Below, piece after piece: positions 1 through 12,379 of a stretch of 64,000 nt of DNA. Source of the DNA: Linum tenue (lineage: Eukaryota; Streptophyta; Magnoliopsida; Malpighiales; Linaceae); the NCBI GenBank assembly GCA_946122785.1, contig CAMGYJ010000002.1, forward strand, positions 56,879,703 to 56,943,702, given 5' to 3'. Position 1 is the stretch's first letter, and each line of letters begins with the position of its first letter. Under the pieces are notes generated by a model that worked only from the letters and a program-made list of their open reading frames with translations, had not been told where the DNA came from and did not search any database. The position numbers and the translations under genes were made by a program.

Positions 1-1980
1 GGTATAAAATTTATCATCTATAATAATAAATATCAAAGAAAGGAAGAACTAGATGTTTATGGAAATTTTTTGAATGCAAAATTCAAAACCCCCCCAAATC
101 TTTGCTCAAAAATTCCCTTGCAAACCCATTTTTTTTTAAAATTCCCTCTCATAAACCCCCTTCCCCCAATATTTGATCAAAAATTGAAAATTCCCTCCCA
201 CCTCCCCCAATATTTGATCCAAAATTGAAATTCCCCCCATCCCAACCTAGTTTTCCGTGAAAAAAAAAAATTATTATTAACAATATATATATAAATCCCC
301 CCATCTCAGTTTAAAATAAATCCCCCTCGTTAATAATAAAAAAGACGCAATAGACATTCGGGGTTGGCGGGCTTCCAAAATTTTTTCGCTCCAACTTTTT
401 CTTAAACTTTTTCAGTTTCTTTTTTGTTTGCATTTTTTGAGTTTTTTTATTACTTTACCAATAACTAGGAGTCTAGGACCATTCCCTTTCCCATCTACCT
501 TATCTCCACTCTCCAGTTCTCCACAACCACAACAATGGATCTCGCAGTAGAGCAAAACCCCCTTTAGGAGTCACCGTCCATGCCCACACCTTTTCGATGA
601 TCGCCGTCCGTTTACCCAGTCTTTTTCGATGACTGCTTTCCGCCCCTTCTTCAATTCATAACCATTCAACCATTCGATCTGTGACTACCTCCTTTGGACG
701 AGAAAGCCAACAATCGCAGCCATTGTTCCCACAGCAGCGCTTCTGTCGAACCAGTTCCGCTTTTACATCAACAACAGCATATCTCAAGTAAGCCTATCGA
801 AGCTCTAATTTCCTTGTTCGAGAAAGTAAATTTACTATTTTTTCCCCTTACAGAGGTTCGCTCTTCCGCTCGCAAAGATCTAGTTTCAGCGTATTCCAAC
901 CAACTTTTCCCTTCTAGACCTGCAACTTTCTAGCTTACTTTTGACACTCTTTACTCCACTTTTCTGTTGAGCTAGTGGGATTTGTATCTTCCTTTGAGAT
1001 TGTCTCTGGGCAGGGGAAATATTTAGGGGGTTCAAAGTTAGCTTGATTTTAGGTTATAGGAACAGTCAAAGATATTATGATTCAGATGTCCAATTTACAT
1101 CTCCTGTGGATGCAACTCCATATTGCCTCCTACTAATAAGATACTTAAGTTTAACACGCTTTATGAGGTTATCAACTGATATTTGAGGTCCATGGTTACC
1201 CAATCTAAGTCCGGCTGTCGCCCCATTTGAGAATGAGATGTTCATTCTATACACTCAGTCTGAGTGGATCCTATAACTAGCTAGGCCAATAAGGGAGAAT
1301 GTTGCTTATGAGTATTCAGTCAAAGTGTTTTCCCTTAAATTGATTTGGCTTGTGTTGTTTGAATCAAGGAAAGTAATTGTATAGTATGTGTAATTGAATT
1401 TGAGATTGAGGCCTTAATTGGGCCCTCCATTTTCCAGAGTGCTGCGATTGGAATAAGAGAAGCATCCATAGTGGCGTTTACTCGATAAGGTTGAAGTATG
1501 TACTATCATTCCTTAACTGTTGGGTTGTTTCGGATTAGCCTTATAACCAAGTGAAGTAGTTTAATATGCGAGCGGGTAAATATTTGCTTTGTATATATAC
1601 GTTGGCACATTTCAGTTGATTTGTAGTGAGGAGATGTGATTGCCTGATCAGGGTGCTCTCCTAAGTAAACCTATTTAAGATCTACATTTTTAAAACTAAA
1701 AGACACAGGACTTGATTTGTTTCACTTCATATCCAAGAGGAGTAGGATTCAACCAAAAGTTAGAAATAACTGTCAACGTCCTATTTCCTTCTTAGTCCTG
1801 ATCCAGAAAGTACCAATATGATTTCCCCACTTATATGAAATCAATTAGGACAATTGTAGAAGTGTCAATTATGGGAAAGAATAGAAATAGTGAACAATAG
1901 AAGTCAAGGCAACCAGACTAAACTAAAATAACTCACCACTACTTTTGCTCTGGTTATGGACTTTTTCGTTTCTTTTTTCC
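1..1980. other. Intergenic DNA, no gene assigned
   Basis: The first 450 bases are pyrimidine- and A-tract-rich. Bases 480-960 look like a 5' leader with short open frames (one at 694-933), but I recognise no protein family. Bases 1000-1980 hold no long open frame. The stretch just before 1988 ends in a polypyrimidine tract and CAG, so it could be an intron feeding the BED-finger ORF. That is inference. Confidence 0.4.
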
Positions 1981-1987
1981 AGAAGCA

Positions 1988-2170
1988 ATGGACGCCAGGG
2001 CTAGAAGAAGCAAAATTTGGGAGAATTTCACTCAAGTTGAATCAGAGGGGGAGGTCAAGCTTCAATGCAACCATTGCATGAAGGTTATTGGATGCTATCC
2101 TAATAAGAATGGGACAGTTTCACTATGGAGGCATATTAAGATGTGCAGTAAGAGAAATCTTCAAGATTAA
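1988..2170 (+). CDS. Short BED-type zinc-finger ORF, probably a hAT remnant or the terminal exon of a BED protein
   Basis: This 60-residue frame starts at ATG 1988 and ends in TAA. It has the layout of a BED finger: an N-terminal WENF aromatic signature (residues 11-14), a C-x2-C pair (QCNHC), then an H-x3-C pair (RHIKMC) about 20 residues later. BED fingers bind DNA and occur at the N-terminus of plant hAT transposases and in domesticated relatives such as DAYSLEEPER and RICESLEEPER. No hAT catalytic or dimerisation domain follows, so it is either a truncated transposase or a finger-only gene. A pyrimidine tract plus CAG ends 5 bases before the ATG, so the real start could lie in an upstream exon I cannot identify. 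The domain is fairly sure; its status as a working gene is not. Confidence 0.55.
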   Translation: MDARARRSKIWENFTQVESEGEVKLQCNHCMKVIGCYPNKNGTVSLWRHIKMCSKRNLQD

Positions 2171-2504
2171 TGGAGCCTTATGTACTTTTCTGTATTTCAT
2201 TCTATTATATTTGGTTAAACATCATGTAATGGTCTTAACTATCAAGACTCAAGAGATTGTTTCATAGGTTTATGATCAAGCAAGGTATCAGCTTTTTAAT
2301 TTCTTATATTAGTTTTGTAACTTTAATGAATCCTCTGCAAAATCAAACTTGTTTATGATATATTCAAGCAAAATCTAGTCACTCATTTGTTTAATAATGT
2401 ATCTTCATGTTCTTTTCATTGCAATATGGTGATCGGTGAGTTTGTTTAAAATTAGTGTAGTAGCTAATTATAAAAAAAACTCGATGGTTTGGACCGAACA
2501 ACCC

Positions 2505-2745
2505 GCAACCCGACCTGTTGTAACCCGCAATCCGATCAACCCGAACCCGATTGAACCGCAACCCGATCAACCTGTAACCCGATTGATCCGCAACCCGATC
2601 AACCCGAACCCGATCAACCCGCAACCCGATCAACCCGCAACCCGATCAACCCGAACCCGCTTGACCCGCAACCCGCTTGACCCGCAACCCGCTTAACCCG
2701 CAACCCGACTGAACCCGACCCGAACCCGCCCGAACCCGCCCGATT
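2505..2745. repeat. AACCCG-rich minisatellite, possible decayed hAT end
   Basis: About 240 bases consist of degenerate units around AACCCGATC, AACCCGCAA and AACCCGAA. The right edge, read on the minus strand, starts TAGGTGTCAATCGGGC, which resembles the TAGGG-type ends of the hAT-like elements elsewhere in this window. I could not find a matching left end or a target duplication. The open frames here on both strands are products of the repeat. Confidence 0.5.
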
Positions 2746-3783
2746 GACACCTATAGTTGTTAACTTGTTATCGTTAGCGATGGCGTGATCGCAATGGCAA
2801 TGGCAATGGGGTGGATAGGTATTTCTTTTTCGGTGGGAGGTAGGTACTTCAATATCTATATTCGTCTTTTGGTGTGGGGTCAATATTTTCAGAACTGAAT
2901 CGGATTATAAACCGGTATGACGAGTGGTTCACACTTTACTTGTTTAACCAGTATTAAGCCATTAAAAACCGTTAATGAACCAGTGCATCACAAATACTAA
3001 TTTTATAACTAACATATCATTACACTAAAAAGTAAAAATCATAATTCTACACATTCAGGAGATTGTAGAGAATTAAATTAGGGCAATTTAATTAATAATT
3101 CCATACATAAGGGTGGAGAATTGGAAAGTGATTAAAATCGAGAGAAATTAAGATTTTTTACTTTTGATTATTAAATTGGAGCCATTAATTTGATGTGGAA
3201 AGTGAGATTGGAAAATGAAAATGAACTAAATTGGGCCATTAATTTGCTGTAGTTCTTTCTTTTCTTGTATACACGTCGAGCTCCTTGATTGGGGCAATTA
3301 TTTTAAATTTTGTTTGCTTGATGGGTGAGAAACCGAGAATGGGACTGCTGAATGCTTGGAATTGATCGGTCGGTTCAATCGATTCGAATGGTTAGCCATT
3401 CAAAACACTAGTCAGCCGGCTGACCCATTCTTTTGCACTAATTAGAGCCGAGCTTGCGGTCGGGTTCCGATTTTACCGATCTAACCTACCATTTCAACCC
3501 AATTTTAATAACATTAGGTAAGGTGATCTACCCTTGTATGTTATTTGAAAAAAAAAAACATCTTTATTTAACTATTTTTCATGAAAACAATGTATAAATG
3601 AGTCTATACTAATATTAATAGCTAAATGAAACGACCACTCCCATTCACAAGTCAATGTATCGAGAGTGACTTGCGATAATTTGGGAAATGGTATCAGAAT
3701 TATTTTCTGCCGGCCTAGTTATATTACGAAAACAGCGGAAATTTTTTCCTCGTTTCAGAAAACAACCCAACCCACAAATGGAC
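2746..3783. other. AT-rich intergenic DNA, nothing recognised
   Basis: There is no long open frame. Scattered ACCGGT/CGGTT motifs at 2890-2990 and 3360-3480 resemble subterminal sequence of the hAT-like elements, but I found no complete element. Confidence 0.3.
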
Positions 3784-3786
3784 TAA

Positions 3787-4157
3787 GGGGTCGTTTGGAT
3801 GGGTTTATTGTCAATGTGGTATTTGTAGAGTCAAATAACTCATTTATTGCTCATGTGGTATTCCAGTGTTATTTTAGTGGCAATTGAAATAAAGTATCTC
3901 GTTTGGTTGAACCATGCAAATGTGGTATTTGACATGTGGTATTTGGTAAAAGCAGAGTGATAAAACGAGTTATTTCGAAATAACACATGAGTATAAGTTA
4001 TTTCAAATAACTCGTTTTGAGTTATTTGTAAATAACTCACTGTCCAAATAACTCATTTCACTAAAACGCTGCCAAACGAGTTATTTGCGTCCAAATAACT
4101 CATTGTGAGTTATTTGAACCCAAATAACTCATACAAATACTCCATCCAAACGACCCC
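3787..4157. mobile_element. Tourist-like (PIF/Harbinger) MITE
   Basis: The left end GGGGTCGTTTGGATGG is exactly repeated in inverse at the right end. Both ends are flanked by TAA (3784-3786 and 4158-4160), the 3-bp TWA target duplication typical of PIF/Harbinger elements. The 371-bp interior has no coding capacity and is built of inverted copies of AAATAACTCA and GAGTTATTT, so it would fold strongly. It lies only ~190 bases left of the FAR1-type MULE. Confidence 0.85.
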
Positions 4158-4347
4158 TAAGAATAAGTGGGCTCTATATAATAACTTTTATATGTCTGAT
4201 CCATTATCCGGGTATTACTTCGACAAGGGACATTGTAGTTGGGCCTCAACTAGCTATGCTGGCCCAAAGATACTTATCTCGAATAAAGAAATGAGTTTGG
4301 AATAATAATCCCAAAACAAAAGTCAATACTACGGTGCCGCTATAAAA

Positions 4348-4460
4348 GGGCGAAATTTGGCAGCAAGCTGGGTTGCCGCCAGCAGCAGCAGCCAACCCAC
4401 GTGGAGCCTTTTGATTGGCTCAATATTTATTCTTTTCAATTTTTTAATGGCTAACCTAAA
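4348..4460 (+). repeat. Left terminal inverted repeat of the FAR1-type MULE
   Basis: This is a ~113-bp inverted copy of 7872-7985, differing mainly in a short variable patch (GCCAGCAGCAGC here against GCTCGCAGTAGC at the other end). It holds a perfect palindrome, CCACGTGG, at about 4398. The repeat stops near CTAACCTAAA. Confidence 0.88.
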
Positions 4461-4749
4461 TTGCTTGATTGGAAGGGACGGAACGGAATGCAGTTTCCGC
4501 TATTATCATTCTGCTTCTCCACTTTAATGAGAACATATATATCAAATAATAGAGTTTGGGATGCTTTACGAACATAATTGTAAATAAATTGAGTCTAGCA
4601 TAAATAAATAAATAAATCATTCACAAGTAATGGTACCAATCAAATTATAATCTGTGTACTTCTTCCCATTAATGACAAAAATATTTCTAAGAAAATAGTT
4701 TTTGAAATGCATTAATCTTACTAAGATACTTGAGAAAAAATAAATGTTG

Positions 4750-7634
4750 TCACTCTTCTACACCGTGTAGATCAGAATTTGTCATAGCATCCTGCAAATT
4801 TAACAAAGACCATAGTTATGTTAGATTCTAAATTTTCTAAAAGAAGTGATCAAAATAAATAATATTTGGATCGTCTTCATACCTGTAACAATTGTGTGAA
4901 TGATATATTGCTTAAAGAAATAGCAGAATCAATGTTTTCTCCGACTGGATTGATAATTGAATTCTGTGATTGGTGCCCAATCACCATCTGAAATTATAAT
5001 AATTGTTACAATGATAAGATACTCTCACTTAGCTTTTGATAAAACATAAAACAAAATACTAGCATTCTAATTTAGATGACAAAATATGCAAAGCAAAACC
5101 TGATTATTTTGTTCTAGCACTTCAGTACTACTTCCACCTTGTTGAGAAGAACTAGCTTTGAGCTTCTTACCCTATATATAATAAGATTTTAAAAATGAAT
5201 AATATAAGAAGATAGTATAATAGTTTTATCTTATAAAACATACACAAAGGAGAAAAAAGAACCTGTAATTTTGATTGAACCTTGTGACTTTTTCCTCGCT
5301 CTAATGCACCTTTCATTCTTCCTTTAGGTCGTCCAACCGTAGCTTTTGACTTTACTCCAACTACATTTGGATAATCTTGTTCATGATTAGAGCATAATAC
5401 CTCTTCAGAAGTTCCAGCATGTGAATTTTTTTTCATTTCCTGCAAATTCTTCAGCAAATTTGAAAAAACTCCACTTGCATGCTCATACATTCTGTCGCTC
5501 TCAGCTGCCAGTGTGGATATCTCTCGAAAATTATAATGCAGATCAAAGTAACGCTTCCCAATGAGTTTCTCAGAACTTCCCTGCACTCGACTTGAACTGC
5601 TGATATATCCATCTTTCGCATCCTTTGTCCATCTTTTTTATATATATTGCCTTGGGATTTGCTTTATATTTTTCTGGTCAAGAGCTTTTAGGGCATGAGA
5701 ACACAAAATACCCACAAACTCAAACTTCATGCAACTACATTCAACTCTTTGAAGCGAAGACTCAAATTGGACACGATGTCCTGCACCTCTACCCGCATAT
5801 CTCACTTGATATTCTGCTTTACCTTCAGATTTGCTGATCTTTACAATCATACAATCCCAAGCTTTGAGATATTCTTCTTCAAACATTTTAAACACTTTAG
5901 GAGTGTACACCTCTGATGCGTGCCTTAACATCTCAACATCGGCTTTTAATGCAGGGCTTGTGTTCCTCATTTTGAACTCTGCAAGTAGTTCTTGGTACCT
6001 TCTGTCTTCTACTAATTCATCATAATGATCAAAAAAGTATACCATATTGTGTTTTGGCTTCAGATACTTCTTTAACACACTATTCATTGATTCACTACGT
6101 TGTGTACTCTTCATATCAGCAGTAAACATATGACGCCCATAAACCATAGCCCACTTTTCTTTTACTGAGAATATCCCTTGCAACCATTCATTATTTTCCA
6201 AATCATACTTTTTAAGCATAGCATCCCAACCTTTATACCATTCATCTTCATCTTCATAGTCATATACACATGAACTAAAATCACTAGCAAATTGGTCGGA
6301 TGCATGAAACACATGGCTTAAGTGTTTAGCAGCATTCTGATAAATATGCCAAACACATAAACGATGATGAGTTTCAGTAAATACCTCTTCAATTGCTTTG
6401 GCCATAGCAGCTGATTGATCTGTCAATATGGTTTTGGGTTGTTTTCCAGCCATTGCACCCAAAAATGCTTCAAACAACCACTTGAAGGAGGATATTGTTT
6501 CATCATAAAGTAATGCTGCCCCAAAGATCACTGTCTGCTTCAGATGATTGACTCCCACAAATGGAGCAAACGGTCGACCATACTCATTAGTTCTATATGT
6601 TGTATCAAAACATATAACATCGCCGAAGTACTTGTAATCAATTATTGACCTGCCATCAGCCCAGAACATATTCAGAACAAGATCATCATCATCAAGCTGC
6701 AATGAGTAAACAAACGATGGATCCTCTGATTGTGCTTTACGAAAATAATCCATAATTGATTGACCATCTCCTTTAATCATTGTAGCTCGTCTTTGTGCAG
6801 CAATATAGTTTTTGTAGTCTGAATCCAAAAATCCATTATTTTCACGACCTCCATTCTGTATTGCTAGTAAATCGATAGTTGCCTTAATTGGCTACCCAGC
6901 TCTCTCAGCATCATTTGCAATAGCTTTTTGAGCAAAACTTATCTTTCTGTTGGATCTCAGCATGTGCTTCATTGGAGTGGGAGCAAGGTCATGATTATGA
7001 TTTGCTTCAAATGAAACAATCTCCAGCAAGCCATCCTTTTTCAGTTGACAAGTCATTTGTGCTAAACAACCGATTCTTGTAACTGGTCGCTCAAAAGCCA
7101 CATTCTCACGCCTTTTATCGAAACCCTTTTTGCCTTCTTTAGAACAACAAAATGTTCTTCTTTTCACGTGACCAGCTCGCGTTCGCTTGACGTAACGCTT
7201 CTTTACACTGAAACCAATACTGTGGGCATATGCTTTATAAAATTCATAAGCACTATCATCGCCATCGAACTTCATGCCTATACATGGCACTTCGCTTCTT
7301 TCAGTCATATTATCTGCACCTCGTGTTCTGGGACTCGTATGATCCGTACCTAGAAGATAGAACATAACATCAAATTTGTAAGGCTATAAGAGCTAATGGT
7401 AACACAAAATATTGAATGATCACCATTATCAAAGCAACCCATGAATACATGAAAAATAGTACTCAATTAACATAATTCCACTGCATTCGTATCAAAATTG
7501 AAAGCATACAGTGGATTTATAGGAACAAATAGCTAAAATAATTCCTCAACAACAGTAACTTTACAAAGATCAACTAGATAAAAGCTAGCGTAAACCTAAT
7601 TAGAAGGAAAAGAAGAACCTGTTGCCGATGACAT
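4750..7634 (-). pseudogene. FAR1-related sequence (FRS) MULE transposase, five exons, two in-frame stops
   Basis: The model splices 7634-7619, 7349-5263, 5171-5100, 4987-4883 and 4791-4750. All junctions are GT..AG and keep one frame, giving 774 codons with the terminal stop, a normal length for the family. Domains in order: a FAR1 DNA-binding (WRKY-GCM1-like) domain over codons ~25-140 ending in HNH; a MULE domain with FDTTYR (Asp 254), LTDQ (Asp 316), CVWH, and RSESMNS (Glu 425) as the likely DDE residues; and a SWIM finger, CSC..CSH, near codons 543-560. TAG at 6892-6894 (codon 158) separates the DNA-binding domain from the catalytic domain. TAA at 5638-5640 (codon 576) falls just after the SWIM finger. 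Each is explained by one substitution, and no frameshift is visible. The first exon is only 16 bases, chosen because ATGTCATCGGCAACAG joins in frame to GTACGGATC. The product would bind the element's own ends in the nucleus and cut and join DNA. Confidence 0.88.
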
Positions 7635-7871
7635 TGTTCAAAATAAACCCAACAGTGAGAGGATGATTCTTTTCGTTGAGAGGGAGTTGCTGCGGCTTGG
7701 AGTAAATCAGAGGGGAAAGAAATATAATAAAGCTTTTATGTGAAAAAATCTAACGGAAGAAATTAAACCTAAAACCAAAAGTTAATTATATACAAAAAAA
7801 AATGCAAGTCTCCGCTTCCATCTTGGAAAAAGTGAAGGGAAAAGGAGTTAACGGAACGGAATGTGACCATT

Positions 7872-7985
7872 TTTAGGTTAGCCATTAAAAAAATTGAAAA
7901 GAATAAATATTTAGCCAATCAAAAGGCTCCACGTGGGTTGGCTGCTACTGCGAGCGGCAACCCAGCCTGCTGCCAAATTTCGCCC
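7872..7985 (-). repeat. Right terminal inverted repeat of the FAR1-type MULE
   Basis: This is the inverse partner of 4348-4460 and also carries the CCACGTGG palindrome. The transposase gene reads inward from this end, so any promoter for it should lie between here and 7634. Confidence 0.88.
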
Positions 7986-7999
7986 GCTATAAAAAGTGT

Positions 8000-10619
8000 A
8001 TTATCGGTGTCGTTGTCTCTGATTAGTCCACATCAGCAATGACATGGCACTGCTTAGTTATTTACAAGCCCAACCTGTTGGCCCATGAACCGGTCGGAAT
8101 TGCTATTGGCCAAGAATTTGGTTTCCTGACTTTTTGGATCTGTTATCGGTTTTTATTATTTATTTTCTTATCAGTTAATTTAAAGTTCATGTAACACCCG
8201 ATCCTTTCTTATATTTGAAAATCCTAAACTACCCTCCATGACTTAGTAATCGACTAACGATATATTCAAACTAAACTAAACCCTAGAGCAAATCCTAGCA
8301 CTAGCGGCGGATAAAAAGCCCTAGATCACACCATTGTTCTTCTCGTAAACACCCTCCGCCGATCATCAAAGCTCGATCAGCGAAATATCTGGTAGTGGAG
8401 AAGGGATCGAAGGGAGCATGTGAAAGAGAGAACTTGACCATCAGCAGCCTTGTCGAGCTTTCGGTGTTGACAGCGCTATGGCAAACATAGTTTGTCGAAG
8501 GTGAAGAAGCTCACGACCAAGACGGCGTGCGTAGAATGCTGGTATCAAGTACATGACGTACGGGTAGGAGATGATGGTGCCGCTGCCGCACGATGGCCCA
8601 ACACGAGGTTCGAATTCAGACGGGACGATGGAGTTAAGGACCTGGACCTTCCCTTTCTCTTCAAATTATGAAATGATCTTGCTGGGGAAAATAGGTGGAA
8701 CCTTCTGCGTATGCATGCATGGATGGATGGAATTTTTATGTGTGGGAAAATCCAAAGCAAATGTTGGTTGGTTCAGGTTCATTGTTCTAAGAAATTAGGG
8801 TGCGTCAATGATGGTGTCAATAAGTCAAGGGAAATTTAACTATAGTGAATAATTGATGGAAGGCTGGGTACGATTGGTGCATGATAATTGGCAATGCATG
8901 ATTCTATGTTGATGTGGAACAAAGTCGAACAAATGCTACGGGATGCTCCGCAACAACTTTTGGGGATATCAAGAACAAGAAGTATTGGCGGGTGTCAATA
9001 TTGAGTGGGGGCTGGATCAAACTTAGTCAGGATATCCGATAAAGTCAATCATTTGAGAATTAAGGTGCGTGGTTAAAGGGGGCTAGAGTAGTTTTCGTTA
9101 TCAGTCTATGTATTTAAGTTCATATTATGCATTTCAGTTCTTGCCTTATGTTTATGATATTCCTTTATGCTTTTGTGTTATGTTAAATTATTACGTTCAA
9201 CCTTTACTATAAATATGCATAGCATCATGAAGCATAAGTAAACTAAGTTATGAATCAAGCAAATACAAGTTCAATTCTAAGCTAATCCAAGTGTGAGTTA
9301 ATAAGCTTATATCTTCCCATTGTGCGGGAGATCATCTAAGTAAGCTCAAACTTCTCAAGTCAAGTAAGCAAGTACAAGATTATGTCTTTCCCGTGGGATC
9401 CCGTGGTTATCCACGCGCCTTCGAGTATGCCTCCCTTAAACCCATATAAAGTCACCTCCATCTAGGCTATCGTATTTGGGGCATTAAGCTCGTAGCTCAT
9501 TTCAATGGATACTATCCACCATCCACACCGAGGTTTTATCCCGGGTTCTATCTAGGAAGGCTACTTATAGCAGGGGTTTGGTCGTCTCGACCACCATAGG
9601 TCCCTATTCATACATCTATCTTGATTTGCTTGATGACGCATACCCGTCTAACCCTAGAACTCCATACCCTAGAAACGTAAAGTATGCTAATAGAGAAGAT
9701 TAGGGCGACTTACCCAAACACAATCAAAGATAGAATAGCAATAGAATCAACTAGATAAACACATTCATTCATTCAAACCCTAAAATAACCATACATACAT
9801 AGTAAACCCTAAAACTAGGGTTTGAGGTTTAGAACCCCTAGTACCTTAGAGGACTACTCCATAAAGGAGGGAAGAAGATAGATAGAAAAAATTGAAGAAG
9901 ACTTGAGGTTGAGGAAGATGCCTCCTCTCTTCTTGCTCCTTCTCCTTCCTTCAGCTTCTCTCACTCTCTCTAAACCCAGAATTCTTCTCTCAAAATCAAC
10001 TCCTCTAAAAGGGTGAAATGAGTCTCCTATTTATAGGCAATCAGAGGACGAACAAGTTCGCGGCCAGAAGGACATAGATTGCGGGCGGGATCTTCAGAGG
10101 AGGTCGTGCTGGCCTTCGTGATTGAGGAGATCGTGGGTTGACTTTGACTGGGTAAACTCTCTGTTTCTCCTCGGCTCCTTCTTAGCGAATTTCGCGCTTT
10201 GAGCCCTCCAATTCGTGGTCGGGATCTTGGGCTACTAGGCCGTGATCTTCAGCTTGTTTTCGCGGTCTAAGATCTCGGCCATGATCTTTACTTCTAGGCC
10301 ACGATCTCCAGTCTTCTGCCCCCTTGCTACACTTGTGGCCTTGTTTTGTACCTAATTTGCATATATCGTCTTACACACCCTAAAATTACATCCCATTTAA
10401 ATAGGAACGGAATAGAGATGCAATTGACGATCTTCTTTCCATCCAACTCGCTGCTAAATTATAAAACAATTAATTGATCTGATTAAAGTGGGTTGAATCG
10501 ATGGTGATGCATTTTGGTTCTTAGAGTTAAATGAACCCAACTAAACTCGGTGTTGTCGAAATTTCAGTCGAGAGTGTCGGGGTGATTACCAGGTGACCAT
10601 TTCGTAACTAAATAAAACT
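8000..10619. other. No gene recognised; possible old LTR-retrotransposon leader on the minus strand
   Basis: Bases 8193-8206 read TGTAACACCCGATC, a common start for Ty3/gypsy LTRs, but no partner was found. On the minus strand a TATAAATAGG box (~10035) is followed by a GA-rich leader down to ~9830, like an LTR promoter and untranslated leader. No gag, pol, primer site or matching second LTR could be found, so the assignment is weak. Short open frames at 8545-8798 match nothing I know. Confidence 0.3.
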
Positions 10620-12032
10620 TTGAGGGTCTTTTTAAATTTTTTTGTTTGCTTTTGTTTCTTTAACTCTTCCCAGCCACACAAACTTCTTCTTTCCTCTCCT
10701 ATCTTATCCCTTCATTTCTATCTTCCACTCTTCCTCTTTCTCCATTTGTGGGGATCTACTTTCTCTCTCCACAAACAAGGAAGAAGGAGTCAGAAGGCGA
10801 ATAAGAAGTGGTTTTATTCTACGTTTCTCCGGATGGCGGACGAGCGGATAGAGACAGTAAGCTCTTGAAGCAGAAGCGAGGGCACAAATGCCCAACGGAG
10901 TCGCAAATTTATTTTCCCCTACTCCAACTTTCCCGAACATCAGATCCTTCCTACTTCTTCTACTTCCGGACCAGTTCGAGCCGACCACTAGTGATCACAA
11001 ATTCACTGTAAACCTAATGTCCTTCCGATCAACAACAAATAACCCAAAACCCGTTGCTCGCCCTTGAACTACTTGGTCACATCTAACACCAGTACTTACT
11101 CTTTCAGTCTCTCATGCAGTTCCTTATTCTTTGTGCGATTGTTTTGTCATGCCCAGGTCTCAATCCAGTTCCATGTTGCATGCCTCCTCTAATTCGCTGT
11201 AGGCAAACCTTGCTGCATAATGGACAACAGAAGAAATAATTGCATGTCTCTGCAAATTTTAATGTAATCTGCATCTCATAGCTCTTCAAGATGAAGCTCT
11301 TAATGTAGTCCTTATAGTTGGTGCCTTTTTCTAGGATCTCAATTCACCTGTTTATGGTTTCTTAATGTTTTGTGGTTTTATTTGTTGATTGGTTCTCTCT
11401 TTCAAATGTTGCATTTTACAGCTTGGGAACAAGTTAGGAAGAGGACACGAGTGTCCAGGGATAGCACAATTATGCCAAACCAACTTCATGGGATGCAATG
11501 AAAAGTTTTATGATATCATTGCACATGGAGTATTTGACATTTTGCAGGCATGTACTATTCCCTATATAACTGTGATAATAATAAGGGTATCTATGCATAT
11601 AGAACTGTATGCAGATTTCTACATGACAAAAGGTTTCAACTTTATTATGTCTCATGGCATGTATCAGAAGTTTGCCCATTCAGTTTATATTATTGATTAA
11701 TGAAGCTCCAATGTTGTAAGCTTTAGCATAAACTATAGTTGAAGTAACAATGAAAAAGATAGGCTTAACATTATTATGCAGCAAGGGTTGTTTGCTTCAT
11801 TAATTTACATGTTTCTTTTCTTTTATGACCTACTATTATATAATGCGACACATATCACAAATAACCGGCCATCGCGAAGCGCAGACTTTCGTTACTAGTA
11901 CTCTTTAAAGTTTAAACCCTCTTCAGCTTGCTCTCGTTGGGCCACTTATGCAAGCTTAAGTCTTCAGTAAGCTTAGCATAATTGAGCCCATCAAAAAGAA
12001 ACAAAAGAAAGAATTGATTCCCAAAAAATGTC
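10620..12032. other. Possible short exons of an unrecognised gene
   Basis: A pyrimidine-rich leader is followed by ATGGCGGACGAGCGG at 10832 and a GTAAGC donor-like site, which would make a tiny first exon. At about 11420 a pyrimidine tract and ACAG precede an open stretch of ~45 codons containing GRGHECPG and ending near TTGCAG. I recognise no family and could not join the parts. The rest (11700-12032) shows no gene. Confidence 0.2.
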
Positions 12033-12037
12033 ATTGT

Positions 12038-12379
12038 TGTTATGAAAATATTATTATTATTATGGATGACCAACATTAGATGCTCCATGGTATGTTACAA
12101 GTTCTATGTAACTCATCTCCTTATATTTATTCTCCATATGACACATTAGTTGCACAATTGGGTGTTACATGTAACCTCCCACCCCATTTCTATTTCATAT
12201 TCATTCTCACATTCATGTATATTGATTGTAAGAATGTAGAGGTTATGTGATGTGTGCCTATAAATAGATGGTCTCCTTGTACTAAGGAACACATGAATAA
12301 GAAAGCTCTATTCCCCTTCTCTTCTTGTGTCTCTACTCTTACTCTTGTGTATGTTCCTCTTCCTTGTTATTTCATAACA
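12038..12379 (+). repeat. 5' LTR of copia 1
   Basis: It begins TGTTATGAAA and ends TTTCATAACA, a short inverted repeat with TG..CA ends. It contains CCTATAAATAG (~12268), a likely TATA box. It is identical to 17028-17369. Confidence 0.95.

Larger units (their letters stand above)
4348..7985 (-). mobile_element. Mutator-like element encoding a FAR1/FHY3-type transposase
   Basis: The 3638-bp element is bounded by terminal inverted repeats starting GGGCGAAATTTGGCAGCA and by a perfect 9-bp duplication, GCTATAAAA (4339-4347 and 7986-7994). That duplication is the hallmark of Mutator transposition. It encloses a single minus-strand transposase gene that fills most of the interior. FAR1/FHY3 proteins are known to descend from such MULE transposases. 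Here the gene still sits between intact ends, so this is the transposon form rather than a domesticated copy. Two nonsense codons in the gene make present autonomy doubtful. Confidence 0.92.

Noticed and set aside
2391..2883. Three overlapping open frames on both strands
   Set aside because: They are translations of the AACCCG repeat and have simple repetitive composition.
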